Positions 8,671-16,991 of a DNA stretch of 64,000 nucleotides are shown here, one piece after another. The stretch covers positions 62,001-126,000 of the forward strand of contig NZ_FNJN01000003.1 in the NCBI RefSeq assembly GCF_900104345.1. The letters run 5' to 3'. Positions within the stretch are counted from its first letter, which is position 1. Each line of letters starts with the position of its first letter. The translations under genes and the position numbers were made by a program. Below the pieces are notes generated by a model. The model was not told the origin of the DNA. It was given only the letters and a program-made list of their open reading frames with translations, and made no database searches. This stretch comes from Microbacterium testaceum StLB037 (GTDB lineage: Bacteria > Actinomycetota > Actinomycetes > Actinomycetales > Microbacteriaceae).

Positions 8671-9030
8671 GGCAGAGCGCTATCGGTGACCTCCGACATT
8701 GAGTCGAGGGTCGGTTCGGCGGAGCCACGGCCGTGGGGAGGGCGTCCGATCGAGCACCTCGGGTCGCTCCGTCAGCCCCTGGCGCGGGCGCCCGTCGCAA
8801 GGGCCTCAGCCTCGCGCGTCGCGCATCGGGACCGCGCCGCGAGGCGACCTTCCGCCGCGCCGATCGAGAAGCATCGACCGTTCCGTAAAGGGGACAGCCG
8901 TGTCCTGCTCGCCGAGAGGCGAGCGCCGCGCCGCGAACCAGAGCGCGACCGTTCCCTCGATCGCCACCGCCTCGCCCGCTTCCGGGGTGAGACGGGTGAC
9001 GGAGGCGGCTACAGCCGGCCGACTCACGAC
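8671..9030. other. Intergenic stretch without a recognisable gene
   Basis: About 360 bp between the terminator of the M1 peptidase gene and the start of the chimeric gene, both on the minus strand. Open frames exist on both strands, but their products are Arg/Pro/Ser-rich and show no motif, as expected from GC-rich non-coding DNA. It probably contains the promoter of the chimeric gene. A decayed gene fragment cannot be excluded. Confidence 0.5.
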
Positions 9031-9071
9031 GGATCGCCCCCGGACCCGGCAACCCGGGGCGGGGGCGATCC
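9031..9071 (-). terminator. Terminator of the M1 peptidase gene
   Basis: GGATCGCCCCC (9031-9041) and GGGGGCGATCC (9061-9071) are perfect reverse complements. The 19-nt interior can pair further through CCCGG elements. It lies 12 nt beyond the stop codon of the minus-strand gene. Confidence 0.75.
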
Positions 9072-9082
9072 TCACGACATGC

Positions 9083-11473
9083 TCAGACCGATTCGACCCG
9101 ACGAGCGCCACGCCGGCGTCGTACCGCTGCCACCGACAGCACCGAGCCGCCGACGAGAGCCGCGAGAGCCCACATGATCGCCGCCATCGGTGCTTCGGAG
9201 CCGGTCGCTCCGAGCTGCCCGCGAGGGGGCGAGGCGACGGCGGCTCCCGATGCCGACGGCGAAGGTGAAGGCGCGGGCACGATCGCTGCGACGACCGGGC
9301 CGAAGGGCGCGCTCGTGCGCGACTGGGCGACATACCCGGCGAGGCTGCCCGTGACGGTCACCGTCACCGTCCGTCCGACGGCGGCGGCGGGGATCGTGAA
9401 GGTCGGGGTCATGGCATCCGGGATCGGGGTTCCGTCGACCGCCCAGGAATACGCGAACGACGTGCCTTCGGTCCACCCGGGGGTGGTCGCCGTGAGCGTC
9501 GCACCGGCCGCCGTGTCGCCCGTGATGATCGGCGCCTGCGCGTCGACCGGGTACTCCTGCACGGCAAGGGTGCTCGCGCACGATGCGCACGTTCCGCCGA
9601 GGCTGGCGGCGGCCTCGGTGGTCAGCGCTCCGCCCGAGGCGTCTTCGGCCACTGTCGCCGCGAACGTCGTCGTGGCCGTCCGTCCCGGATCCGTCGCCGG
9701 AATGGTCCAGACGAGAACATCGCCGGTCAGGGTCACGCCGGCGGGCAAAGCCGTCTGGTCGATGGAGGCCCGATCCAGGATGCCGCGGACATCGAGCCTC
9801 GCGGTCGACGAGGCGAGCGGGACGAGTCCGGTGTTCTCCGCCGTGAGGGTGTAGCTCGCCGAGCCGCCGCGCTCGAGTGGGGCGGTCGCGCTCGTGGACA
9901 GCGCGAGCGTGAACTGGTCGGGCCACGCGGGCTTGTCGGCATTCAGGATCCAGTCCCGGTAGAACGCCTGCAGGTCACGGCCGGAGAGCTCCTCGGCGAG
10001 AGCGAGGAGGTCGGCGCCGGTCCTGCTCGTGCCAGCGTTGCGCAGCTGCCACTGCGTGACGACCGGGAAGAACGCGTCGTCGCCGATCGCGACGCGCAGC
10101 GCCGCCCAGAACTGCGCCGAGCGATCATAGGTCTGGTAGTCGTACAGCGAAGCCGAGTCGGTCTGCGCACCCGGCGCAATGGTCCACCTGTCATCGCCCG
10201 CGGGGGCGCTGTTCCACGCGTCGAACTGCGCCTCGCGCGACGGAGTGCCCGCACCGAACCCGTCGCTGCCGGCGTAATAGCTTTCGGACCAGGTCGCCAT
10301 GCCCTCGGCGATCCAGATGTCGGTCCACGTCGTGGGAGACACATTGTTGCCGTACCACTGGTGCGCGAGCTCGTGCACGAGGGTGCTGAAACCGATACGC
10401 GTCGGGAAGAAGGAGCGGTCCTGCGTCTCGAGCGCGTAGTTGATGCCGCGCGGCACGCGGTCCACGACGACGCCGGCGCTGCGGCCCGGGTAGGGCCCGT
10501 ACACGGACTCGAGGTTGCGGATGATCGGGCCGAGCTGGCTCACCGCCGTGGTCACGGTCGCCTTGTTGGCGGTCGTCGACGTCGAGTCGACGAAGGACCA
10601 CGCGGGAATGGTGCTGCCGTCGGTGAGCGTCACCGATGATTCGATGACGTCGTAGCGGCCGATCGAGATGATGAGCAGCTCGGATGCCATCTGCTTCGTC
10701 TGCTGCCAGGCCCAGGTCGTGCGGGTGCCGTCGGTCGACGGCGTCTTCGAGAGCAGCTCGCCGTTGCTGACGGCGGCGGCCGGGGCCGCTCCCGCGCCGG
10801 TCGCGTCAGAGAGGGTGGTCGGGACATCGAGCGAGATCGAGTAGGTCGCCTTGTCGCCCGGAGTGTTGTTGTGCGGGAACCCGGTCATGTTGCCGACCGG
10901 TTGACCGAGCATCGTCGCCCCGTCGGTCGTGGGGTTCCACCCTTCGTACGAGCCGTCGGCGTCGACGTGGGCCTGCGGGACTCCGTGATAGGCGACCGTG
11001 ACGCGGAACTCACCGGAAACCGGGGTGGCGGGGGTCACGACGAGCTTGTGTGCGATCGCAGCGGCGTCGGTCTCACGCAGCCACGCAGCGGGCGCGCCGT
11101 CCACCGTCACGGAGTCGACCACGAGTCCCTCGAAGTCGAGAGAGAAGCTGCGCAGCGGTTCGGCGGCGCGGGCGGTCATGGTCGAGGTCGCGACGATGGA
11201 GCCGGCCACGACGGAGCCGGTTTGAACCGCGTCGGGGGTCCACGCGAGGTCGATGTCGTAGTCGAGGGCGTCGTAGCCGCCGTTGCCCACGTTCGGGAAC
11301 ATGGCGTCGCCCGAGGTGCGCGCGCCGTCCACGGGGTCGGCAGCGAGCGCCGGGGTGACCGCGGCGACTGATGACACGACGAGCCCCGCCGCGAGCGCGG
11401 CGGTTCCGAGGAACCGGACGGACTGGTGGAGAAGGGGAGGGTGCGAGGGCGGAGCTGGCGGAGCCTGGCGCAT
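9083..11473 (-). CDS. Secreted M1-family zinc metallopeptidase with a C-terminal cell-wall anchor
   Basis: 796 residues. The N-terminus has a signal peptide (hydrophobic stretch LGTAALAAGLVVSSVAA, then ALAAD). The gluzincin zinc site is HELAH at residues 367-371 with E390 (H-x3-H-x18-E), as in M1 aminopeptidases. Ig-like/PKD-like sequence rich in T, V and G follows. The end has a Pro/Ser linker, LGATG, a hydrophobic segment and RRRRG, the layout of a sortase signal, with LGATG in place of LPxTG. It probably digests extracellular peptides at the wall. ATG 11473 was chosen because it places the signal peptide correctly; frames open further upstream add 41 unrelated residues. Confidence 0.85.
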   Translation of the reverse strand: MRQAPPAPPSHPPLLHQSVRFLGTAALAAGLVVSSVAAVTPALAADPVDGARTSGDAMFPNVGNGGYDALDYDIDLAWTPDAVQTGSVVAGSIVATSTMTARAAEPLRSFSLDFEGLVVDSVTVDGAPAAWLRETDAAAIAHKLVVTPATPVSGEFRVTVAYHGVPQAHVDADGSYEGWNPTTDGATMLGQPVGNMTGFPHNNTPGDKATYSISLDVPTTLSDATGAGAAPAAAVSNGELLSKTPSTDGTRTTWAWQQTKQMASELLIISIGRYDVIESSVTLTDGSTIPAWSFVDSTSTTANKATVTTAVSQLGPIIRNLESVYGPYPGRSAGVVVDRVPRGINYALETQDRSFFPTRIGFSTLVHELAHQWYGNNVSPTTWTDIWIAEGMATWSESYYAGSDGFGAGTPSREAQFDAWNSAPAGDDRWTIAPGAQTDSASLYDYQTYDRSAQFWAALRVAIGDDAFFPVVTQWQLRNAGTSRTGADLLALAEELSGRDLQAFYRDWILNADKPAWPDQFTLALSTSATAPLERGGSASYTLTAENTGLVPLASSTARLDVRGILDRASIDQTALPAGVTLTGDVLVWTIPATDPGRTATTTFAATVAEDASGGALTTEAAASLGGTCASCASTLAVQEYPVDAQAPIITGDTAAGATLTATTPGWTEGTSFAYSWAVDGTPIPDAMTPTFTIPAAAVGRTVTVTVTGSLAGYVAQSRTSAPFGPVVAAIVPAPSPSPSASGAAVASPPRGQLGATGSEAPMAAIMWALAALVGGSVLSVAAVRRRRGARRVESV

Positions 11474-11721
11474 GGGTTCTGTCGTCCGTTCAGAAGATGC
11501 GGCAGCGTCGTCCGAAAGAGCGCCGCCGAGATGGTTGTCGCCACCGTAGGGGCGGCACGTTTCGGCGGCGTGTCGAACGAGGACAGGATCTGTCACAGGT
11601 GATGCATAGGGGATGCTGAGTCGCGCAGCCTCGGATCAGCTCGGCGGCGTGGGCGGACGAGGCGGAGACGTCACGGCCGACGACGACGCCGCGCGATGCG
11701 GCGGGAGCGCACCGACCGGGC

Positions 11722-12456
11722 TCAGCGAATCGGCCACGCCCCGTCGATCGCGGGAGCCGTGGCATCCAGCCGACCGATCTTCACGAAGTACTCCGTGAGG
11801 CTCTCGGCTTGGGCGCGCGCCCAGCCGATCTGGCGGGTGTGGAGCTCGTCGAGGGTCGGGGGCAGCCACGGGCCGAACTTTTCGGCGAGTGCGAGGGCGA
11901 GCCGGCCCGCGGCGACGGCGTCGGCGCAGGCCTCGTGCGCGGACTCGAGGGGAACCGCGTAGTGCTCGGCGACGACGGAGAGCGTGCGCTTGCCGCGGCG
12001 GTAGCGGTCGAAGGTCTTGTCGACGACGAGGGGGTCGATGACGGGGGAAGGGGCGGCGATCGGTGCCACGCCGTGGCGCACGGCCTCGTTCTTGAGCATC
12101 GAGAAATCGAAGGGCGCGTTGTAGGCGACGACCGGAATGCCGGCGGCGAAGAGCGCCCCCAAAGCCTCGACGACCTCGGCCACCACCCGCGGTGCGGGGG
12201 CGCCCTCGGCACGAGCGCGTTCGGTCGAGATCCCGTGGATCGCCGCGGCCCCCGCGGGGATCTCGACGCCCGGGTCGGCGAGCCAGTCGCGGGCGTCGAC
12301 GACGCGGCCGTCGGCGTCGAGGACACCCACGTGCGCGGTCACGATGCGATCGTTCTCGACGTCGATCCCGGTCGTCTCGAGGTCGAACACGCCCACGAGG
12401 CGCGCCCACTCGGGCGTCTGGAAGAGGGGGAGCGGCTCGGCCTGCCACGTGGTCAT
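11722..12456 (-). CDS. DnaQ-like DEDDh 3'-5' exonuclease
   Basis: A 244-residue RNase T/DnaQ-fold exonuclease. Exo I is VGVFDLETTGID with metal ligands D25 and E27. Exo II is in YNAPFDFSML and Exo III in HEACADAVAAGRLA, supplying His and Asp of the DEDDh set. It is a single domain, without the polymerase, helicase or UvrC partner domains some relatives have. Small DEDDh proteins act as proofreading subunits or in RNA and nucleotide clean-up; which applies here is not visible. It probably has its own promoter, since the upstream 247-bp gap to a divergent gene holds no other feature. Confidence 0.85.
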   Translation of the reverse strand: MTTWQAEPLPLFQTPEWARLVGVFDLETTGIDVENDRIVTAHVGVLDADGRVVDARDWLADPGVEIPAGAAAIHGISTERARAEGAPAPRVVAEVVEALGALFAAGIPVVAYNAPFDFSMLKNEAVRHGVAPIAAPSPVIDPLVVDKTFDRYRRGKRTLSVVAEHYAVPLESAHEACADAVAAGRLALALAEKFGPWLPPTLDELHTRQIGWARAQAESLTEYFVKIGRLDATAPAIDGAWPIR

Positions 12457-12703
12457 GCGCTCACGCTAGAGCGGGCCTCCGACATCGCCGTCGAGGCGCG
12501 CAGGAACGGGGGTGGATGCCGTGGGCTCGGGCGCGACGCAGGTCCCACGCGGCCGGAGTCGTCGTGGGTGGGGCGAGGGCGCGGCGCAGACCCCGCGGTG
12601 AAGGGCATTCCACGGACGCCTCCGCGAGGTGGGGAGGGCCGAAGCGTGCCACCGGCGGTGGTCCGGAGAAGAGATGTCGGATCCCCCCTCGTAGACTCGA
12701 CCC

Positions 12704-13576
12704 ATGCCGAACCCCTACGCCGACCGCCTCGCTCAGATCCCCGTCGTGCGGCGCGAGGCGAGTGTTCTCGGGGGCACCACGGCGTACTGGGTCTACGGTG
12801 ACGACGCCGCCGAGACGACGATCGTCGCGGTGCACGGCTTCCGCGGCGAGCACCACGGGCTCGATCCGGTGGTCGCGCATCTTCCCGGCATCCGGGTGGT
12901 CTCTCCCGACCTTCCCGGGTTCGGCGAGACCGCGCCCCTCGACGGACGCCCGCACGACCTCGACACCTACGCCGCCTGGCTGCGCGCGTTCGTCGAGAGC
13001 GTCGCTCCGGATGCCGTCGTGCTCGGCCACTCGTTCGGTTCGATCGTGTCGTCCGCGGCGGTGGCGGGCGGGTTGTCGACGCCCCGGCTCATCCTCGTCA
13101 ACCCGATCGGGGCACCCGCGCTCGAGGGTCCTCGCGGGATCCTGACCCGTCTCGCGGTGTTCTACTACCTCGCCGGGGCGAAGCTGCCACGCGCGATCGG
13201 CGAGGGACTGCTGCGCAACGGGCTCATCGTGCGCGTCATGAGCAACGCCATGGCCAAGACGCGCGACCCCGGCCTGCGGCGCTTCGTGCACGAACAGCAC
13301 GACGAGTACTTCTCGCGCTTCGCCGACCGCGACGTGCTGCACGAGGCCTTCGTCACGAGCGTCTCGCACGACGTGCGCGAGTTCGCCCCGCGCATCGCGC
13401 AGCCGACGCTGCTCATCGCGGCCGAGAAGGACGACATCACCCCGATCGAGGCCGAGCGGCACCTGGCGACGCTGTTCCCCGACGCCCGGCTCGTCGAGAT
13501 TCCCGAGGTCGGCCACCTGATCCACTACGAGACCCCGCAGGCCGCGGCGCGGGCGATCGCGGAGTTCCTCGGTTAG
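12704..13576 (+). CDS. Alpha/beta hydrolase
   Basis: A 290-residue alpha/beta hydrolase. TTIVAVHGFRGEHHG is the oxyanion-hole strand, and GHSFGS is the nucleophile elbow, with the acid in the LLIAAEKDDITP region and His in GHLIHYETP. Length and order match the epoxide-hydrolase/haloperoxidase-like core with a helical lid around residues 140-200. No membrane segment is present. The divergent exonuclease and convergent CGNR gene do not indicate a pathway. Its stop codon overlaps the stop of the CGNR gene by 4 bp. Hydrolase is well supported; the substrate is unknown. Confidence 0.82.
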   Translation: MPNPYADRLAQIPVVRREASVLGGTTAYWVYGDDAAETTIVAVHGFRGEHHGLDPVVAHLPGIRVVSPDLPGFGETAPLDGRPHDLDTYAAWLRAFVESVAPDAVVLGHSFGSIVSSAAVAGGLSTPRLILVNPIGAPALEGPRGILTRLAVFYYLAGAKLPRAIGEGLLRNGLIVRVMSNAMAKTRDPGLRRFVHEQHDEYFSRFADRDVLHEAFVTSVSHDVREFAPRIAQPTLLIAAEKDDITPIEAERHLATLFPDARLVEIPEVGHLIHYETPQAAARAIAEFLG

Positions 13577-14127
13577 GCCTCGGCTCGGCGCTTGCGGTAC
13601 GCGTTCACGTTCATCCGGTTGCCGCAGTTGCCCGCGTCGCAGTAGCGCTTCGATCCGTTCTTCGAGAAGTCGACGTACACGCCCTCGCAGTCGTCCGCCT
13701 CGCAGACGCGCACGCGCGCGTACTCATCGGCGCGGATGACGTCGACGAAGGCCAATGCCGACTCCACCAGGATGCGCGTCGCCAGGGGATCCGCGGGGTC
13801 GCTCGCGTGGATGTGCCAGTCGAGTCCGTCGTGGCGCACGAGCTGGGGGAGCGCGCGCCCATCGGCGAGCATGGCGTTCACCAGGGGGACGGCCCCGTCG
13901 CGATCCGCACTCCACAGCTCCAGCAGACGGGGGCGGATGCCGCGGACGGCGGCGAGCTCGCGGGCGTCGCGCGTGCGCGAACCGGTGTAGCCGTGACGGT
14001 CGGTGAAGGCCTCGAGCTCCGCGACGTCGACGAGGGTGTCGACCCCGCTCACCTCGGTGTGCGGCAGGGTGTTCACAAGTTCGACGGCGGCGCGCAGCAC
14101 CAGTTCGGTGTCACGAATGAAGACCAC
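13573..14127 (-). CDS. CGNR zinc-finger protein (ABATE domain), probable transcriptional regulator
   Basis: 184 residues. The C-terminal 45 residues are the CGNR zinc finger: Cys pairs in CEADDCEG, then YCDAGNCGNRMN with the family's CGNR signature, followed by a basic tail (YRKRRAEA). The N-terminal part (residues 1-130) fits the stress-induced ABATE domain found before CGNR fingers. The finger is thought to bind DNA. The gene is divergent from an EamA transporter, and a perfect 12-bp inverted repeat lies between the starts, which suggests it controls both. A further match, TGTCACGAATGA, lies in its own first codons. Confidence 0.85.
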   Translation of the reverse strand: MVFIRDTELVLRAAVELVNTLPHTEVSGVDTLVDVAELEAFTDRHGYTGSRTRDARELAAVRGIRPRLLELWSADRDGAVPLVNAMLADGRALPQLVRHDGLDWHIHASDPADPLATRILVESALAFVDVIRADEYARVRVCEADDCEGVYVDFSKNGSKRYCDAGNCGNRMNVNAYRKRRAEA

Positions 14128-14128
14128 G

Positions 14129-14158
14129 TTGACTCCTGACAGGTAGAGGCCGTACTGT
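14129..14158 (+). promoter_or_regulatory. Probable promoter of the EamA transporter gene
   Basis: TTGACT (14129-14134) and TACTGT (14153-14158) are separated by 18 bp. The -10 hexamer overlaps the left arm of the inverted repeat at 14155-14189, an arrangement typical of repression by promoter occlusion. Confidence 0.5.
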
Positions 14159-14189
14159 CACGAGTGTAAACCCCCTTCACTCGTGACAG
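14155..14189. promoter_or_regulatory. Operator-like perfect inverted repeat, probably the CGNR protein's site
   Basis: CTGTCACGAGTG (14155-14166) and CACTCGTGACAG (14178-14189) are exact reverse complements around an 11-bp spacer. The element lies between the divergent CGNR gene (start 14127) and EamA gene (start 14199). No T-run follows, so an operator is more likely than a terminator. Binding by the CGNR protein is inferred from position. Confidence 0.65.
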
Positions 14190-14198
14190 CAGGCCCCC

Positions 14199-15191
14199 AT
14201 GACCACGTCTCCCGTGACCCTTCCGCGTCCCACCCACCGCGGATCCACCGCCGTCACCGGCCTCGCGATCGCCGTCGCCTCGGCCCTGGCGTTCTCTTCC
14301 AGCGGCCCGTTCGTCAAACCGCTGCTCGACGGCGGCTGGTCTCTCGGCGCGGTGCTCCTCGTGCGCATGGGCCTCGCCGCCCTACTGCTCTCGCCCGCGC
14401 TGATCCTCGCCATCCGCCGTCAGCGCGGATTCCTCCGCCGACACGGGCTGCTCATCGTCGCGTTCGGGCTCACGGCCGTGGCCGGCTGCCAGCTCTTCTA
14501 CTTCGCCGCGATGCAGCGGATGCCGGTCGCCGTCGCCCTGCTCATCCAGTACATCGCGCCGGTGCTCATCGTCATCGCGGTCTGGGTGCGCACCCGACGC
14601 TCCCCGTCGAAGGCGGTGCTCATCGGCTCCGTCGTCGCGATGGCCGGTCTCGTGCTCGTCGTCGACATCAGCGGGGCGCGCTTCGACCTTCTCGGCACGA
14701 TCTTCGCGCTGTGCGCGGCGGTCTGCGCCGCGGCCTACTTCGTCATCGCCGGGCGCGCGGGCGACGACCTCCCCCCGCTCGCCCTCGCCGCGGGCGGTTT
14801 GCTCACCGGAACCCTGCTCATGGGCGTGCTGGTGGCCACCGGGGTCCTGCCCTTCGCCGCCCCCTCGATCACCGTGTCGCTTGCGGGACTCGAGCTCCCC
14901 GGCATCCTGCCGCTGCTGTGGGTGGGCGGCGTGGCGACGACCGTCGGCTACGCGCTCGGGGTGATCGCGGTGCCGCTCATCGGCTCGCGTCTCGCATCGT
15001 TCGTGGGACTCAGCGAGGTGCTGTTCGCGCTCGGGTTCGCGTGGCTGCTGCTCGGTGAGACGCCGGCGCCGGTCCAGTTCGTGGGCGGCGCGCTGATCCT
15101 CGTGGGCGTGGTGCTCGTGCGCATGGATGCCGGGAGCCCGAGCGAGCAGAGCACGGAGACGGCAAGCATCCCGGTGGTGCCGGCGCCGTAG
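14199..15191 (+). CDS. EamA/DMT-family transporter (RhaT-type)
   Basis: A 330-residue inner-membrane protein with about ten hydrophobic segments in two repeated EamA halves (roughly residues 18-150 and 160-305). The second half ends in LGETPAPVQFVGGALILVGV, a standard EamA signature. Relatives export amino acids, metabolites or drugs; the substrate cannot be read here. Control by the divergent CGNR protein is likely from the shared palindrome. The ATG lies only 10 bp beyond that palindrome. The hydrophilic tail is short and without motif. Confidence 0.87.
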   Translation: MTTSPVTLPRPTHRGSTAVTGLAIAVASALAFSSSGPFVKPLLDGGWSLGAVLLVRMGLAALLLSPALILAIRRQRGFLRRHGLLIVAFGLTAVAGCQLFYFAAMQRMPVAVALLIQYIAPVLIVIAVWVRTRRSPSKAVLIGSVVAMAGLVLVVDISGARFDLLGTIFALCAAVCAAAYFVIAGRAGDDLPPLALAAGGLLTGTLLMGVLVATGVLPFAAPSITVSLAGLELPGILPLLWVGGVATTVGYALGVIAVPLIGSRLASFVGLSEVLFALGFAWLLLGETPAPVQFVGGALILVGVVLVRMDAGSPSEQSTETASIPVVPAP

Positions 15192-15206
15192 AAACGCCGG
15201 AGAAAA

Positions 15207-15680
15207 CTAAATCTCCTCGCGTGCCAGCTGCATCAGTGGGCCGACGCGGTAGCCGATGACCTCGCCCATCACGAGCGACGTCTCGGTGCGCTCGACACCC
15301 TCGATGGCCAGGATCCGGGCGTCGGTGTCGAACAGGTGCTGGGTGTCGCGGCACGCCACGCGCACGAGCAGGTCGACCTGACCGCTGAGTCCGTGCGCCT
15401 GCAGGACCTCGGGCACCTTGGCGAGCTCCGCACGGATCGCCGGCAGCTCCGCCTGCCGAACGGTCACCTGCAGGAACGCCTCGATGGGGAAGCCCAGAGC
15501 CTCGGCCGACAGCGTGCGTTCGTACGAGAGGAAGACGCCCCCGCGTTCCAGGCGGCTCATGCGCGCTTGGACGGTGTTCCGGGAGAGTCCGAGTTTCTCG
15601 GCGAGCGCGACGACGGTGGCGCGCGGATCGGCGGACAGGGCGCGGAGGAGGTCGAGGTCGACCGCGTCGAGCTTGCTCAT
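15207..15680 (-). CDS. Lrp/AsnC-family transcriptional regulator
   Basis: 157 residues. The N-terminal helix-turn-helix (DLLRALSADPRATVVALAEK, then LGLSRNTVQARMSRLERGG) and a C-terminal RAM/AsnC ligand domain (about residues 65-145) are clear. It is divergent from a branched-chain keto-acid dehydrogenase operon. In this position Lrp homologues (BkdR) commonly sense branched-chain amino acids and control that operon, so a BkdR role is likely by context. ATG 15680 (MSKLDAVDLD) matches family starts; ATG 15692 four codons earlier is possible. No clear Lrp box was identified in the 168-bp gap. Confidence 0.87.
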   Translation of the reverse strand: MSKLDAVDLDLLRALSADPRATVVALAEKLGLSRNTVQARMSRLERGGVFLSYERTLSAEALGFPIEAFLQVTVRQAELPAIRAELAKVPEVLQAHGLSGQVDLLVRVACRDTQHLFDTDARILAIEGVERTETSLVMGEVIGYRVGPLMQLAREEI

Positions 15681-15854
15681 GGTGCGAAACATTAGCAGTG
15701 TGAAGGTCGGTCACGGTGGGCACGATGCTCAATATGACGGCGAGGTCTTGAGCGGGGTGCGTTCCGCGCGTACGGTCGGCCTCGTCGGCGGTGCTGCCGG
15801 CATCCGTACGCCCCGGCTCTCACGAGGAGCCCGGGCCGCACTGGAGGGATGACG

Positions 15855-16991
15855 ATGACGTACACCCAGACCCGAGGCTCTTCGACAGGACGAGCCGACG
15901 ACCACGACGCCGTCGACGACGTGCTCCGCCTCCTCGAGCCGGACGGCTCCCGGATCGCCGACGACACCCTCGATCCCTGGGTCGCCGATCTCTCGCCGCA
16001 CGAGTTGCGCGCCCTCCACCGCGACATGGTCCTCACCCGTCGGCTGGATGCCGAGGGCGTCGCCCTGCAGCGCCAAGGACAGCTCGCCCTCTGGGCACCG
16101 TGCCGTGGACAGGAGGCCACCCAGGTCGGCACAGCCCACGCCCTCGCCCCGGGAGACTTCGTCTTCCCCAGTTACCGCGAGCACGGAGTGCTGCTGGGCC
16201 GCGGTGCCAAGCCCGCTGACTACGTCCTGGCCTGGCGCGGCGAAGAGCACTCCGCCTACGACCACACCACCATCAACGCGGCGCCTCCCCAGATCATCAT
16301 CGGCGCGCAGTCACTGCACGCCACCGGCTGGGCGATGGGCGCTCAACGCGACGGCTCGACCGACGTCGCCGTCGCGTACTACGGCGACGGGGCGACGAGC
16401 CAGGGCGACGTCAACGAGGCGATGGTCTTCGCCTCGTCGTTCCGCGCCCCCGTGGTGTTCGTGTGCTCGAACAACCAATGGGCTATCTCGGAGCCCGTCA
16501 CCGTCCAAGCCAAGTACCCGATCGCGGGCCGGGCGCCGGGGTTCGGCATCCCGAGCCTCCGCATCGACGGCAACGACGCCCTCGCTTGCGTCGCGGCCAT
16601 GCGCTGGGCCCTCGACCGCGCCCGTCGTGGCGAAGGACCCTCGTTCATCGAGGCCGTGACCTACCGCATGGGTCCGCACACCACGAGCGACGACCCCACG
16701 CGCTACCGCGACGCCGCCGAGGTCGACGAGTGGGCGCAGCGCGACCCGATCGCCCGGCTCGAGGCCTACCTGCGCGCCGAGGGGATGCTCGACGACTCCG
16801 GAACGGACGAGGTCGCCCGTGCCGCCGACGCTCTCGCCGCAGAGGTGCGCGCCGCGTGCATCGGGGCCACCACCCGGGCCCCCGAGACCATGTTCGACCA
16901 CGTGTACGCGGAACCGCATGCAGCGGTCGAACGGCAGAAAGCCGAGTACATGGACTACCTCGCGGGGTTCGAGCAGGAGGGCGCGCGATGA
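15855..16991 (+). CDS. bkdA: Branched-chain 2-oxoacid (or pyruvate) dehydrogenase E1 component, alpha subunit
   Basis: 378 residues. The thiamine diphosphate motif reads YYGDGATSQGDVNEAM and ends with SNNQWAIS. RRLDAEGVALQRQG and PCRGQEATQVG match the E1alpha N-terminus, and YRMGPHTTSDDPTRYR is the phosphorylation-loop region. It pairs with the E1beta gene that follows, whose start overlaps its stop (ATGA). Actinobacterial homologues oxidise the keto acids of Val, Leu and Ile. ATG 15855 has GGAGGG six bases upstream; ATG 15849 is also in frame but touches that site. Confidence 0.9.
   Translation: MTYTQTRGSSTGRADDHDAVDDVLRLLEPDGSRIADDTLDPWVADLSPHELRALHRDMVLTRRLDAEGVALQRQGQLALWAPCRGQEATQVGTAHALAPGDFVFPSYREHGVLLGRGAKPADYVLAWRGEEHSAYDHTTINAAPPQIIIGAQSLHATGWAMGAQRDGSTDVAVAYYGDGATSQGDVNEAMVFASSFRAPVVFVCSNNQWAISEPVTVQAKYPIAGRAPGFGIPSLRIDGNDALACVAAMRWALDRARRGEGPSFIEAVTYRMGPHTTSDDPTRYRDAAEVDEWAQRDPIARLEAYLRAEGMLDDSGTDEVARAADALAAEVRAACIGATTRAPETMFDHVYAEPHAAVERQKAEYMDYLAGFEQEGAR

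Noticed and set aside
8671-9082. Possible coding remnant on the minus strand (frame containing A-V-P-F-T-E-R)
   Set aside because: The short similarity to the end of the cassette 1 exporter (A-V-P-F-T-D-R) is too brief; no start, ribosome binding site or domain was found.
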